DNA of 44,862 nucleotides from an uncultured Pelagibacteraceae bacterium (GTDB taxonomy: Bacteria > Pseudomonadota > Alphaproteobacteria > Pelagibacterales > Pelagibacteraceae): NCBI GenBank assembly GCA_902559635.1, contig CACEIY010000007.1, forward strand, positions 1-44,862. Direction: 5' to 3'. The position numbers and the translations under genes were made by a program. How positions within the stretch are numbered: the stretch's first letter is position 1; every line of letters starts with the position of its first letter. The notes under the pieces were generated by a model that saw only the letters and a list, made by a program, of their open reading frames with translations, made no database searches and was not told where the DNA came from. Shown here piece after piece: positions 1 to 6,726 of the stretch.

Positions 1-231
1 ATAAATCAATCAACAGAATATGATGTAAGATGTAATGTTGTTGGTGGAGGTCACACTGGTCAAGCAGGTGCTTTAGTTCATGGTATTTCCAAAGCATTAG
101 TTTTATTTGATAATAAACTTAAATCTACACTGAAAAATGAAAAACTAACAACTAGAGACTCAAGAGCTGTTGAAAGAAAAAAACCAGGTAGAAGAAAAGC
201 TAGAAGAAGCTTCCAATTCTCTAAAAGATAA
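1..231 (+). CDS. rpsI: 30S ribosomal protein S9, C-terminal part
   Basis: Frame 1 is open from the window edge and encodes the last 76 residues of ribosomal protein S9. S9 sits in the head of the small subunit, where its basic tail reaches toward P-site tRNA. The diagnostic pieces are the [10 protein letters not shown] loop, the ISKAL helix, LTTRDSR, and the terminal basic stretch [19 protein letters not shown]. The 5' end lies outside the window; rplM would normally precede it. A run of T follows the stop codon but I see no hairpin before it. argC starts 33 bases downstream on the same strand. Identification is firm. Confidence 0.97.
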   Translation: MNQSTEYDVRCNVVGGGHTGQAGALVHGISKALVLFDNKLKSTLKNEKLTTRDSRAVERKKPGRRKARRSFQFSKR

Positions 232-264
232 TTTTTTTTTACTTTTAAACTGTTATAATAAAAA

Positions 265-1287
265 ATGTCTAAGCTTAATGTATTAGTTGCAGGATCTACA
301 GGATATATCGGTGTCCAATTAATAAATTTATTAATTAAACATCGTTATGTGAAAATTAAATATTTATGTGGAAACACTTCAGTTGGAAAAAAAATTTCAT
401 ATTATGATAAAAATTTAAAAAACAAAAAACTACCTAAGATTGTTAAGTTTAATCGAAAACATTTGAATAAAGTCGATGTAATTTTTACTGCTTTACCTAA
501 TGGTGAAGCACAAGAAATATCTAAAAAACTTTTACCTAAAAATACTTTAATTGATTTAGCTGCTGATTTTAGATTAGAAAAAGCTTCAGAATATCTTAAA
601 TGGTATAAACAAAAACATAAAGCTTCAAATAATATTAAAAACTCAATCTATTCATTACCAGAAATTACTGGAAAAAATATTAAAAATTACAAAATAGTAG
701 CCTGTCCTGGTTGCTATCCAACATCAATATTACTTCCTTTAGTTCCATTGATAAAAAATGGATTAATTAAAATTGATAACGTTATTATTGACTCTAAATC
801 TGGTTATTCTGGTGCTGGTAGAAGCGTTCATATTAAATATAAAGATAAAAATTTATATGAGTCTTTGAGTGCTTATGGTGTCGGAATTCATAGACACAAC
901 TCAGAAATTGAACAAACTTTAAAAAAATTTACTAAAAAAAAATTTAAATTTACTTTTACACCTCATCTTTCTCCAATGTTTAGAGGAATTTTAAGTACTA
1001 TATATTTAGATCTAAATAAAAATATTAATGCAAAAAAAATTCACACGGTCTTAAAGAATTTTTATAAAAAACATATATTTGTTAAAATTTTAAAATTTAA
1101 CTCACTATTAAATACAAATGATGTTATTAATACAAATTATTGTAATATTTCAGTATGTAAATCTAGATATAACAATAAGATAATTTTATTATCAGCAATT
1201 GATAATTTGATTAAAGGAGGAGCTGGTCAAGGAATTCAAAATATGAATATTTTATATGATTTTAATATTAAGGAAGGATTAAAATGA
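265..1287 (+). CDS. argC: N-acetyl-gamma-glutamyl-phosphate reductase
   Basis: This enzyme performs the NADPH-dependent reduction of N-acetyl-glutamyl phosphate to the semialdehyde, the third step of arginine synthesis in the cytoplasm. The 340-residue protein has the full family length. An N-terminal Rossmann motif GSTGYIG lies at residues 10-16. The active-site cysteine is C150 in ACPGCYPTS, and the conserved HRH (209-211) that positions substrate is present. KGGAGQGIQN near the C-terminus is typical of the family. The stop codon overlaps the ATG of the next small gene (ATGA), so translation is probably coupled. Downstream hom suggests an amino-acid-biosynthesis operon following the ribosomal genes. 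Confidence 0.95.
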   Translation: MSKLNVLVAGSTGYIGVQLINLLIKHRYVKIKYLCGNTSVGKKISYYDKNLKNKKLPKIVKFNRKHLNKVDVIFTALPNGEAQEISKKLLPKNTLIDLAADFRLEKASEYLKWYKQKHKASNNIKNSIYSLPEITGKNIKNYKIVACPGCYPTSILLPLVPLIKNGLIKIDNVIIDSKSGYSGAGRSVHIKYKDKNLYESLSAYGVGIHRHNSEIEQTLKKFTKKKFKFTFTPHLSPMFRGILSTIYLDLNKNINAKKIHTVLKNFYKKHIFVKILKFNSLLNTNDVINTNYCNISVCKSRYNNKIILLSAIDNLIKGGAGQGIQNMNILYDFNIKEGLK

Positions 1288-1457
1288 AAAAAATACTAGT
1301 TATCTTTTTTTTATTAGCCTCATGTTCTATAAACGATAAAAATAAAGAAACTAACTTAGTAAATCTAAATTTTTCAGAAAATTTAACAATAGAGGAATTT
1401 AAAGTTAAGCTTGAACATTATGCTAATAGTAGTCAATACCCAAATATAGATAATTAA
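1284..1457 (+). CDS. small putative lipoprotein (57 aa)
   Basis: A 57-codon frame starts on the ATGA overlap with argC and ends directly before the hom start codon, so it fills the gap between them exactly. The protein begins MKKILVIFFLLASCS, which is a short positively charged start, a hydrophobic core and a lipobox LLASC with the acylated cysteine at residue 14. About 43 mature residues follow, mostly polar (NLTIEEFKVKLEHYANSS). It is probably a periplasm-facing lipoprotein. I recognise no family and propose no function. The tight fit between two biosynthetic genes and the clean signal peptide argue that it is real. Confidence 0.72.
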   Translation: MKKILVIFFLLASCSINDKNKETNLVNLNFSENLTIEEFKVKLEHYANSSQYPNIDN

Positions 1458-2750
1458 ATGAATAAAAATGTAAATATCGCAATTGTTGGACTGGGACAAG
1501 TAGGTATATATTTATACAATGAGCTTAAATCTAAAAAAAGAGAAATTGAGATTAAAACTGGCAAAAATATTAATATAGTAGCCATTTCAGCAAAAAATAG
1601 AAATAAGAAAAGACGATTTAAAATTAATAAAAAAATTTTTTACTCTAATCCTTTAAAAATTTTTAAAGAAAAAAAGATAGATATTTTATTTGAATCAATA
1701 GGCCAATCTGACGGTATTTCAAAAAAAATAGTAGAATATGCTTTAAAAAAAAAAGTTAATGTTATAACTCCTAATAAAGCTTTAATTGCAAAACATGGAG
1801 ATAAACTTGCTAAATTAGCTGAAAAAAATAAAGTAAACTTAGAATTTGAAGCATCAGTTGCTGGTGGAATTCCAATTCTTAGAACTATCAAAGAAGGTTT
1901 GTCAACAAATAAAATTAACAAAGTTTATGGAATTTTAAATGGAACAACTAATTATATTTTATCAGAAATGGAGAACAGCAATGAAACATTTGAAAAAGTT
2001 TTACAAAAAGCACAAAAACTTGGTTATGCAGAACCAGGAAATCCGAAATTAGACTTAAATGGATTTGATGCATTTGCTAAGATAAAAATTTTATCTGCAC
2101 TTTCATTTAATACTAAAATCTCAAAAAATAACTGTATTATGGAAGGAATTGAAAATATTAAATTACAAGATATTAAAATAGCAAGTCAATTAGGTTTAAG
2201 AGTAAAATTATTGGGTATCGCTGAGATTGTTAAAAATCAATTATTTGAAACTGTTCATCCATGTTTAGTAAGCAAAAATTCATATATTGGAAATGTTAAT
2301 GGTGTTATGAATGCAGTTATTACTGAAGGCAGACCAGTTGGTGAAAGCGTTTTACAAGGGGAGGGCGCAGGCCCAGGACCCACATCATCATCTTTATTAT
2401 CTGACTTGATGTCAATTTTACTTGGTAATATAAAATATCCTTTTGGAATTTCTTCAAATAAGAGAAAATCTATTAAACCATTTAATAATAATAATTACTC
2501 AAATTCTTTGTATCTAAGATTTGAAGTTAAAGATAAACAAGGTGTTCTCTCTTTAATAACTAATCGATTATCTAAATTTAAAATTTCAGTAAAAAGAATA
2601 ATTCAAACACCAGATAAGAAGAATAAAAAAGCTACAATTGTAATAATTACTCATAAAACAACTGAAATTAATGTAAGAAATTTTTTATCAATATTTAAGA
2701 AAAATAAGAATATTCTTAAATTTCCAACATTAATTAGACTTTATAATTAA
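1458..2750 (+). CDS. hom: homoserine dehydrogenase
   Basis: This enzyme reduces aspartate semialdehyde to homoserine with NAD(P)H, the branch point toward threonine and methionine. The 430 residues show the Rossmann motif GLGQVG (11-16), TPNKALIAKHG (about 104-114), the substrate-domain signature GGIPILRTIKEGL, NGTTNY (161-166) and PKLDLNGFDAFAKIKILSALSF. The C-terminal 80 or so residues (YLRFEVKDKQGVLSLITNRLSK onward) form an ACT domain, which in this family mediates feedback control by threonine. It is the monofunctional form with no aspartokinase fused. It starts immediately after the small lipoprotein gene, and its stop shares one base with the next ATG. Confidence 0.95.
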   Translation: MNKNVNIAIVGLGQVGIYLYNELKSKKREIEIKTGKNINIVAISAKNRNKKRRFKINKKIFYSNPLKIFKEKKIDILFESIGQSDGISKKIVEYALKKKVNVITPNKALIAKHGDKLAKLAEKNKVNLEFEASVAGGIPILRTIKEGLSTNKINKVYGILNGTTNYILSEMENSNETFEKVLQKAQKLGYAEPGNPKLDLNGFDAFAKIKILSALSFNTKISKNNCIMEGIENIKLQDIKIASQLGLRVKLLGIAEIVKNQLFETVHPCLVSKNSYIGNVNGVMNAVITEGRPVGESVLQGEGAGPGPTSSSLLSDLMSILLGNIKYPFGISSNKRKSIKPFNNNNYSNSLYLRFEVKDKQGVLSLITNRLSKFKISVKRIIQTPDKKNKKATIVIITHKTTEINVRNFLSIFKKNKNILKFPTLIRLYN

Positions 2751-3652
2751 TGTTGATTTACATAAAACTTTTTGAAGTTTTATTTCCCGTATTTTTTGTA
2801 GTGGGGATTGGTTATTATTTAGGCAAGAAAAATCCTAAAATCGATACTAAGTTTATTACTAATTTTGCAGCTAATGTAGGAACACCTGCAATGATAATCT
2901 ATGCTCTAAATCCAGTGAATATTTCATTTGATATTTTTAAAAGTTATTTTTGGTATTATTTAATCGCTATAGGGGGCTTTTTCATTGTAGGCATCATCTT
3001 TTTATTTCTGCAAAACACTAAAGATATAATAAGAGAATTACCTCCATTTGTAATGCCTAATACTGGAAATATGGGTTTACCAATATGTTTATTTGCTTAT
3101 GGATATCAAGGCTTGGGAGTTTCTGCAGCTATTTCAGCCTTGATTATATTGTGTCATTTTACTCTAGGTATATTTCTTGCGGCTAGAAAATTTAGTATAG
3201 ATGTTATAATCAAAAGCCCTCCTTTTTATGCAATAATTATAGCTATAATACTTTTATATTACGATCTTAGATTGCCTGCATTTATAGAAAATACAACTTT
3301 TTTACTAATGTATGCAACAATATTTTTAATTTTGATGTCTTTAGGAATAGCACTTACAAGATTAAAAGTTTTTTCTGTTAATAAGGCAATATTTTCATCA
3401 ATAGGTAGGGTAATTATAGGACCTATCATTGGATATCTAATAATATTGTATTTTAATTTAGAAGGTTTTGCTGCTGGAGTCTTACTTATTCAATGCTCAA
3501 TGCCTAGTGCTATACTTAATTATCTTGTTGGATCTATTTATTCTCCAAAAAAAATTGTTGATAATGTTGCAAGCATGATTGTAGTTTCAACTTTAATGTC
3601 ATTTATAACTATTCCTTTAGTAGTATTCTTTGCTTTAAAATACTTTAATTAA
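2750..3652 (+). CDS. AEC-family (auxin efflux carrier type) transporter
   Basis: A 300-residue integral membrane protein with roughly ten hydrophobic segments spread over its whole length. It carries the AEC-family pattern NTGNMGLP (104-111) in a broken helix, with a second such region near QCSMPSAILNYLVGS close to the C-terminus. Members export or take up organic anions such as malate, or auxin-like acids. The actual substrate cannot be read from the sequence. The start codon overlaps the hom stop by one base, implying co-transcription. A physiological link to threonine synthesis is only inferred from position. Confidence 0.85.
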   Translation: MLIYIKLFEVLFPVFFVVGIGYYLGKKNPKIDTKFITNFAANVGTPAMIIYALNPVNISFDIFKSYFWYYLIAIGGFFIVGIIFLFLQNTKDIIRELPPFVMPNTGNMGLPICLFAYGYQGLGVSAAISALIILCHFTLGIFLAARKFSIDVIIKSPPFYAIIIAIILLYYDLRLPAFIENTTFLLMYATIFLILMSLGIALTRLKVFSVNKAIFSSIGRVIIGPIIGYLIILYFNLEGFAAGVLLIQCSMPSAILNYLVGSIYSPKKIVDNVASMIVVSTLMSFITIPLVVFFALKYFN

Positions 3653-3672
3653 TCTATATCCTAATTTAATAA

Positions 3673-4524
3673 ATGAAGGCTATTATTTTTAATTTATTAG
3701 CATGGGTAATGCTTCCAATAATGGATGGTTTTGCAAAATACTTAAGTTCAGATCTTCCAGTTTTACAAATAACTTGGGCAAGATATTTTTTTACCGTAGT
3801 TTTTACTTTTCCAATAATGCTTTTCTTTTTTAGGAAAAATCTAGTTTGGACAAATAAACCTAAATTACAATTTATTAGAGGGTTAATTTTATTAAGTGCT
3901 AATATTTGTTTTTTTTATTCAATTTCAGTTATCTCTTTAGCTAAAGCTTTGACATTAGCATTCATTGCACCTTTGATCGTCACTGCCTTTTCACCAATTT
4001 TTTTAGATGAAAAGGTGGGTTTTAGAAGATGGATGGCTGTTATTATAGGATTTATAGGATCTTTAGTTGTTATTAGACCAGGTTTTGTAGAGATAAATTT
4101 AGCTAGTTTAGCAGCACTTGGCACAGGAATAATGTATGGTTTTTATTTAATAATTACTCGTAAATTAAGCACTTCAGACAATCCATTATTAACTCTATTA
4201 TTAACTGGTGTAGTAGGGGCAATAATTATTTCTACGGTAATGCCTTTTGTTTGGGTTAAACCATCATTAAGTCAATGGTCTATGATGGCTGCTATAGGTA
4301 TATTCGCCTGTATAGGTCATTTATTTCTTATATTGTCTCTTAAATATGCTGATGCATCTAAATTAGCACCCTTTAGCTATTTTGAGATTATTACAAATAT
4401 TATAATTGGTTATTATTTCTTCAGCGATTTCCCTGATTACTGGACTTTCTTAGGTTTATTTATTATTGTTTTTAGTGGAATTTACATTTCAAGAAGAAAA
4501 ACATATGTTCAAAAATTTAAATAA
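3673..4524 (+). CDS. DMT superfamily (EamA) permease
   Basis: A 283-residue inner-membrane protein with about ten transmembrane helices arranged as two EamA repeats (approximately residues 1-135 and 145-275). Typical landmarks are ITWARYFFTVVF after the first loop, LAKALTLAFIAPLIVTAFSPIFLDEKVGFRRWMAVIIGFIGSLVVIRPG closing the first repeat, and a second-repeat helix ending in SGIYISRRK. Drug/metabolite exporters of this type move small polar molecules or amino acids; the substrate is not predictable. It lies 20 bases after the AEC gene and is the last gene of this plus-strand block. Confidence 0.85.
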   Translation: MKAIIFNLLAWVMLPIMDGFAKYLSSDLPVLQITWARYFFTVVFTFPIMLFFFRKNLVWTNKPKLQFIRGLILLSANICFFYSISVISLAKALTLAFIAPLIVTAFSPIFLDEKVGFRRWMAVIIGFIGSLVVIRPGFVEINLASLAALGTGIMYGFYLIITRKLSTSDNPLLTLLLTGVVGAIIISTVMPFVWVKPSLSQWSMMAAIGIFACIGHLFLILSLKYADASKLAPFSYFEIITNIIIGYYFFSDFPDYWTFLGLFIIVFSGIYISRRKTYVQKFK

Positions 4525-4995
4525 TAGGTTATATTTGTTTACTATTATATAATGTATTACTTTAATTAATTCTTTTAAATAATTGTAATTATTGTATTTA
4601 TTTAATATATAAAAAAAATAAAAAAACTTAATTAAACTGTTATTTTAATTAAATAATGAAAAAAATGCTTTTAAATATATCTAAAGAAGTTTGAATTTTG
4701 AATAAATTATCCAAAACATTAAAAAATGTTTTAAAATAAGGGTTTTTTTCATGATAAATTCACTTATAAAATTAAAAAAAAGGGTACTCTATAAGTGTTG
4801 GTATAGTTAAATAGTAGAGGGATGCATTAATAGAATATAGCATTTAAACGCCCATAGAGGGGTTAAATTTAAGTAAAGGCTTATATATAGTACAACCGAA
4901 GGATGAATAATAGTATTCATTGAAAAAATAATCAAAAAGATTAAAAAACGTTGATTTTGCTAGTTTTTTGACGTTAAATTAAACTTAAAATAGCT
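4525..4995. other. long spacer between convergent genes, possible structured RNA
   Basis: This 471-base gap between the EamA gene (+) and the ogt-like gene (-) contains no convincing reading frame. A perfect 8-bp hairpin (AAAACATT, loop AAAA, AATGTTTT) sits at 4713-4732, with a T run at 4743-4749. At 4784-4795 and 4880-4893 two segments can pair (GTACT with AGTAC, TATAAG with CTTATA). They enclose an ATGC/GCAT helix and a CCC-ATAGA-GGG hairpin, which gives a multibranched outline of about 110 bases. ATGAATA/TATTCAT (4902-4919) and AATC/GATT hairpins follow. On the minus strand, T runs after the last hairpins could end ogt transcripts. The assignment is tentative. Confidence 0.4.
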
Positions 4996-5274
4996 CTAAA
5001 TCCGTACTTTTTCAGATCTGAGTAATCTAAGCTTTTGTCTAATTCCACCTTTACCAGAGTAACCTCCAAGGCATCCATCAGACCTAATTACTCTATGACA
5101 GGGTATTTTAGGGGCATATGGATTTTTAGCACATGCATTTGCTACAGCACGCGCAGATTTAGGGCTTTTTATAGCAATAGCTACTTGTTTATAGGTCTTT
5201 ACGTTACCTTTTGGTATAGTTTTTAGGTAAGTCCAAACTTTTAATTGAAATTTAGTGGGGGAGTATTTTTTCAT
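4996..5274 (-). CDS. ogt: short MGMT/Ogt-type DNA alkyltransferase, C-terminal domain only
   Basis: The 92 residues correspond to the DNA-binding and methyl-acceptor domain of O6-alkylguanine-DNA alkyltransferases: FQLKVWTYLKTIPKGNVKTYKQVA (helix-turn-helix), SARAVANACAKNP, and the acceptor motif PCHRV followed by GGYSGKGGIRQKLRLL. Because the acceptor cysteine is kept, it could be a suicide repair protein rather than a Cys-lacking alkyltransferase-like protein. The N-terminal RNase-H-like domain of full-length Ogt/Ada is absent. I chose the ATG at 5274. The in-frame ATG at 5313 would put 13 codons inside the terminator hairpin of the upstream RNA. The U tract of that terminator abuts this start, so the gene is either leaderless or expressed by read-through. 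Confidence 0.85.
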   Translation of the reverse strand: MKKYSPTKFQLKVWTYLKTIPKGNVKTYKQVAIAIKSPKSARAVANACAKNPYAPKIPCHRVIRSDGCLGGYSGKGGIRQKLRLLRSEKVRI

Positions 5275-5319
5275 AAAAAAAAACCCTGATTCTTTACACT
5301 TTTTAGGGTGCAAAGATCA
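5275..5319 (-). terminator. intrinsic terminator of the GC-rich RNA
   Basis: Read on the minus strand, CTGAT + CTTTGCAC pairs with GTGTAAAG + ATCAG across an eight-base loop (stem 5284-5319), with one G-U pair and a single bulged A. A run of nine T (5275-5283, after GG) follows at once. This is a classical Rho-independent terminator, and the only strong one I found in the window. It lies directly before the ATG of the ogt-like gene. Confidence 0.8.
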
Positions 5320-5460
5320 GAATTTTATGGTTCGTCGTTTTATGCGCTACCGCCGAACCTACCACCCCGTATGTTTAGCGCTGCTTTACAGGGTTTTCTG
5401 CCCTCCAGACTTGAACCTCTCGGCTTTTCTCTGGCTGGCCAGTTAAGAGTTGCCTCTTAA
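5320..5460 (-). ncRNA. GC-rich structured RNA of unknown family
   Basis: This stretch is far richer in G and C than anything nearby and has no good reading frame. On the minus strand it begins with a perfect TTAAGAG-GCAA-CTCTTAA hairpin with a GNRA tetraloop (5443-5460). AGGG/CCCT, GCGCTA/TAGCGC and GGTTCG/CGAACC helices follow, and it ends at the intrinsic terminator (5275-5319). A possible promoter is TTTAAA (5487-5492) and TATATT (5465-5470) with 16-base spacing. The SRP signature GGAAGGAAGCAGCC, a tmRNA tag frame and the RNase P core GAGGAAAGUCC are all missing. Candidates are a divergent housekeeping RNA such as 6S, or a leader acting on ogt. Confidence 0.65.
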
Positions 5461-5557
5461 GTTAAATATACAATATCAAATAATGATTTAAATTATTATC
5501 ACTAAATAGTTGTTTTTTTAAATTACGAAATTTTATGTGAATTATGGTGATAACTTT

Positions 5558-5731
5558 TCATTTTGTAAGTAATATTATGTAGCTTGCAAAAAATACAATA
5601 GCCATAATAGACAAAAATATTGTATTAAAGCTCTTACCAGTATTTCTATATTGAATTAAAGTTAATATAACGAAGCCTATCGAACTAATTAAAAACCATA
5701 CTGCAGGAATTTCTCCATCAATTGAACTCAT
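5558..5731 (-). CDS. small two-helix membrane protein (57 aa)
   Basis: A 57-codon frame on the minus strand encodes MSSIDGEIPAVWFLISSIGF and onward. Two hydrophobic segments lie at about residues 10-27 and 37-55, separated by the polar turn QYRNTGKSFNT, which fits a hairpin inner-membrane protein. No family is recognised. It is divergent from the recombinase gene, with 80 bases between the start codons, and it lies upstream of the structured RNA on the same strand. Clear TM periodicity and an ATG supported by the spacing to its neighbours make it likely real, though it is short. Confidence 0.55.
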   Translation of the reverse strand: MSSIDGEIPAVWFLISSIGFVILTLIQYRNTGKSFNTIFLSIMAIVFFASYIILLTK

Positions 5732-5751
5732 AATTTTTATAATTTAAACTA

Positions 5752-5781
5752 TTGACATTAAAAATCATCTAATATATAACT
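5752..5781 (+). promoter_or_regulatory. sigma70-type promoter of the recombinase gene
   Basis: A consensus TTGACA (5752-5757) is followed after 16 bases by TATATA (5774-5779), or after 18 by TATAAC (5776-5781). This would start transcription at about 5784-5788, inside the palindrome at 5782-5806 and just upstream of the recombinase ATG. A perfect TTGACA stands out in this AT-rich context. The assignment is by inspection only. Confidence 0.5.
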
Positions 5782-5806
5782 TCCGATAATTAATGGTTAT
5801 CGGAAT
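5782..5806. promoter_or_regulatory. 9-bp palindrome with dif-like core, in front of recombinase
   Basis: TTCCGATAA and TTATCGGAA are perfect inverted repeats separated by the seven bases TTAATGG. The inner pattern ATAA-spacer-TTAT is the same as in bacterial dif and other XerC/XerD-type core sites, where two recombinase arms flank a 6-8 bp crossover region. It overlaps the expected transcription start and lies a few bases before the recombinase ATG. It may be a recombination site, an operator for autoregulation, or a 5'-UTR hairpin. The repeat is certain; its role is inferred. Confidence 0.6.
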
Positions 5807-5811
5807 ATATT

Positions 5812-6726
5812 ATGAATGAATTAATAACAGATGTAAAAAGCTTAGAAATTGAAACTTTAAAAAATCTAAAAAATTCTAAAGCTGAAAATACCCTTAGAGC
5901 TTATCAGTCTGATTTTAGGGATTTTTCTATTTTCTGTTCTAAAAATGGCCTATCTTCTCTGCCATCACAACCAAAAATTATAGCTCTTTACATAACTAAT
6001 TTATCAAAATCTTCAAAATATAGCACTTTAAAAAGAAGAATAGCTTCAATAAGTGTTATTCATAAGTTAAAAGGGCATTATCTAGACACAAAACATCCAA
6101 TTATTATGGAAAATTTGCATGGAATTAAAAGAACTCTAGGATCAAGACAAAAAACTAAAAAACCTATATTAATCAATGATTTAAAATTAATAATTAAAGC
6201 AATAGATAAGGAAAGAAAGGAAAAAATAAGAGACAAAGCATTGATACTGATTGGATTTGCAGGAGGATTTCGAAGATCTGAATTAGTCAATATCTGTAAT
6301 GAAGATATAGAATTCGTAAATGAGGGAATAAAAATATTAATTAAAAGATCTAAAACTGACCAATCTGGAGAAGGTATTATTAAAGCAATACCCTACTTCG
6401 AAAATCATGAATTTTGTCCAGTATTAGCAATGAAAGATTACATAAAATTTAAAAATGACAACTCAACAGAACGAAAAATTTTTGATATTTCTGATAAATC
6501 AGTTGCATTAATTATTAAAAGGTACGCTCAAATAGCAGGATTAGATGCATCAAGATATGCAGGACATAGTTTAAGATCTGGTTTTGCTACAACAGCTGCA
6601 GAATTTGGAGCAGAAGAAAGAAACATTATGGCTATGACAGGTCATAAAACTACACAAATGGTAAGAAGATATATTCAAGAAGCTAATTTATTTAAAAATA
6701 ATGCGTTAAATAAAATCAAGATTTAA
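5812..6726 (+). CDS. tyrosine recombinase / integrase
   Basis: A 304-residue protein with the two-domain layout of Xer-like tyrosine recombinases. An N-terminal core-binding helical domain (about 20-110, AENTLRAYQSDFRDFSIFC) precedes the catalytic domain (120-295). The full active site is visible: R154 in GGFRRSEL, K181 in KRSKTDQ, H252 and R255 in GHSLRSG, H278 in MTGHKT, and nucleophile Y287 in VRRYIQ. It should therefore cut and join DNA. It resembles stand-alone site-specific recombinases rather than XerC or XerD, and I do not assign a symbol. A strong promoter and a dif-like palindrome precede it. Its 3' end overlaps the convergent glycosyltransferase by 11 bases. Confidence 0.9.
   Translation: MNELITDVKSLEIETLKNLKNSKAENTLRAYQSDFRDFSIFCSKNGLSSLPSQPKIIALYITNLSKSSKYSTLKRRIASISVIHKLKGHYLDTKHPIIMENLHGIKRTLGSRQKTKKPILINDLKLIIKAIDKERKEKIRDKALILIGFAGGFRRSELVNICNEDIEFVNEGIKILIKRSKTDQSGEGIIKAIPYFENHEFCPVLAMKDYIKFKNDNSTERKIFDISDKSVALIIKRYAQIAGLDASRYAGHSLRSGFATTAAEFGAEERNIMAMTGHKTTQMVRRYIQEANLFKNNALNKIKI

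Noticed and set aside
4996..5313. Longer ogt product starting at 5313
   Set aside because: The extra 13 codons coincide with the terminator hairpin, and the Ogt domain begins after the ATG at 5274.
5320..5460. Signal recognition particle RNA, tmRNA or RNase P RNA
   Set aside because: The conserved GGAAGGAAGCAGCC loop, a tag reading frame and the GAGGAAAGUCC core are all absent, so none of these names is justified.
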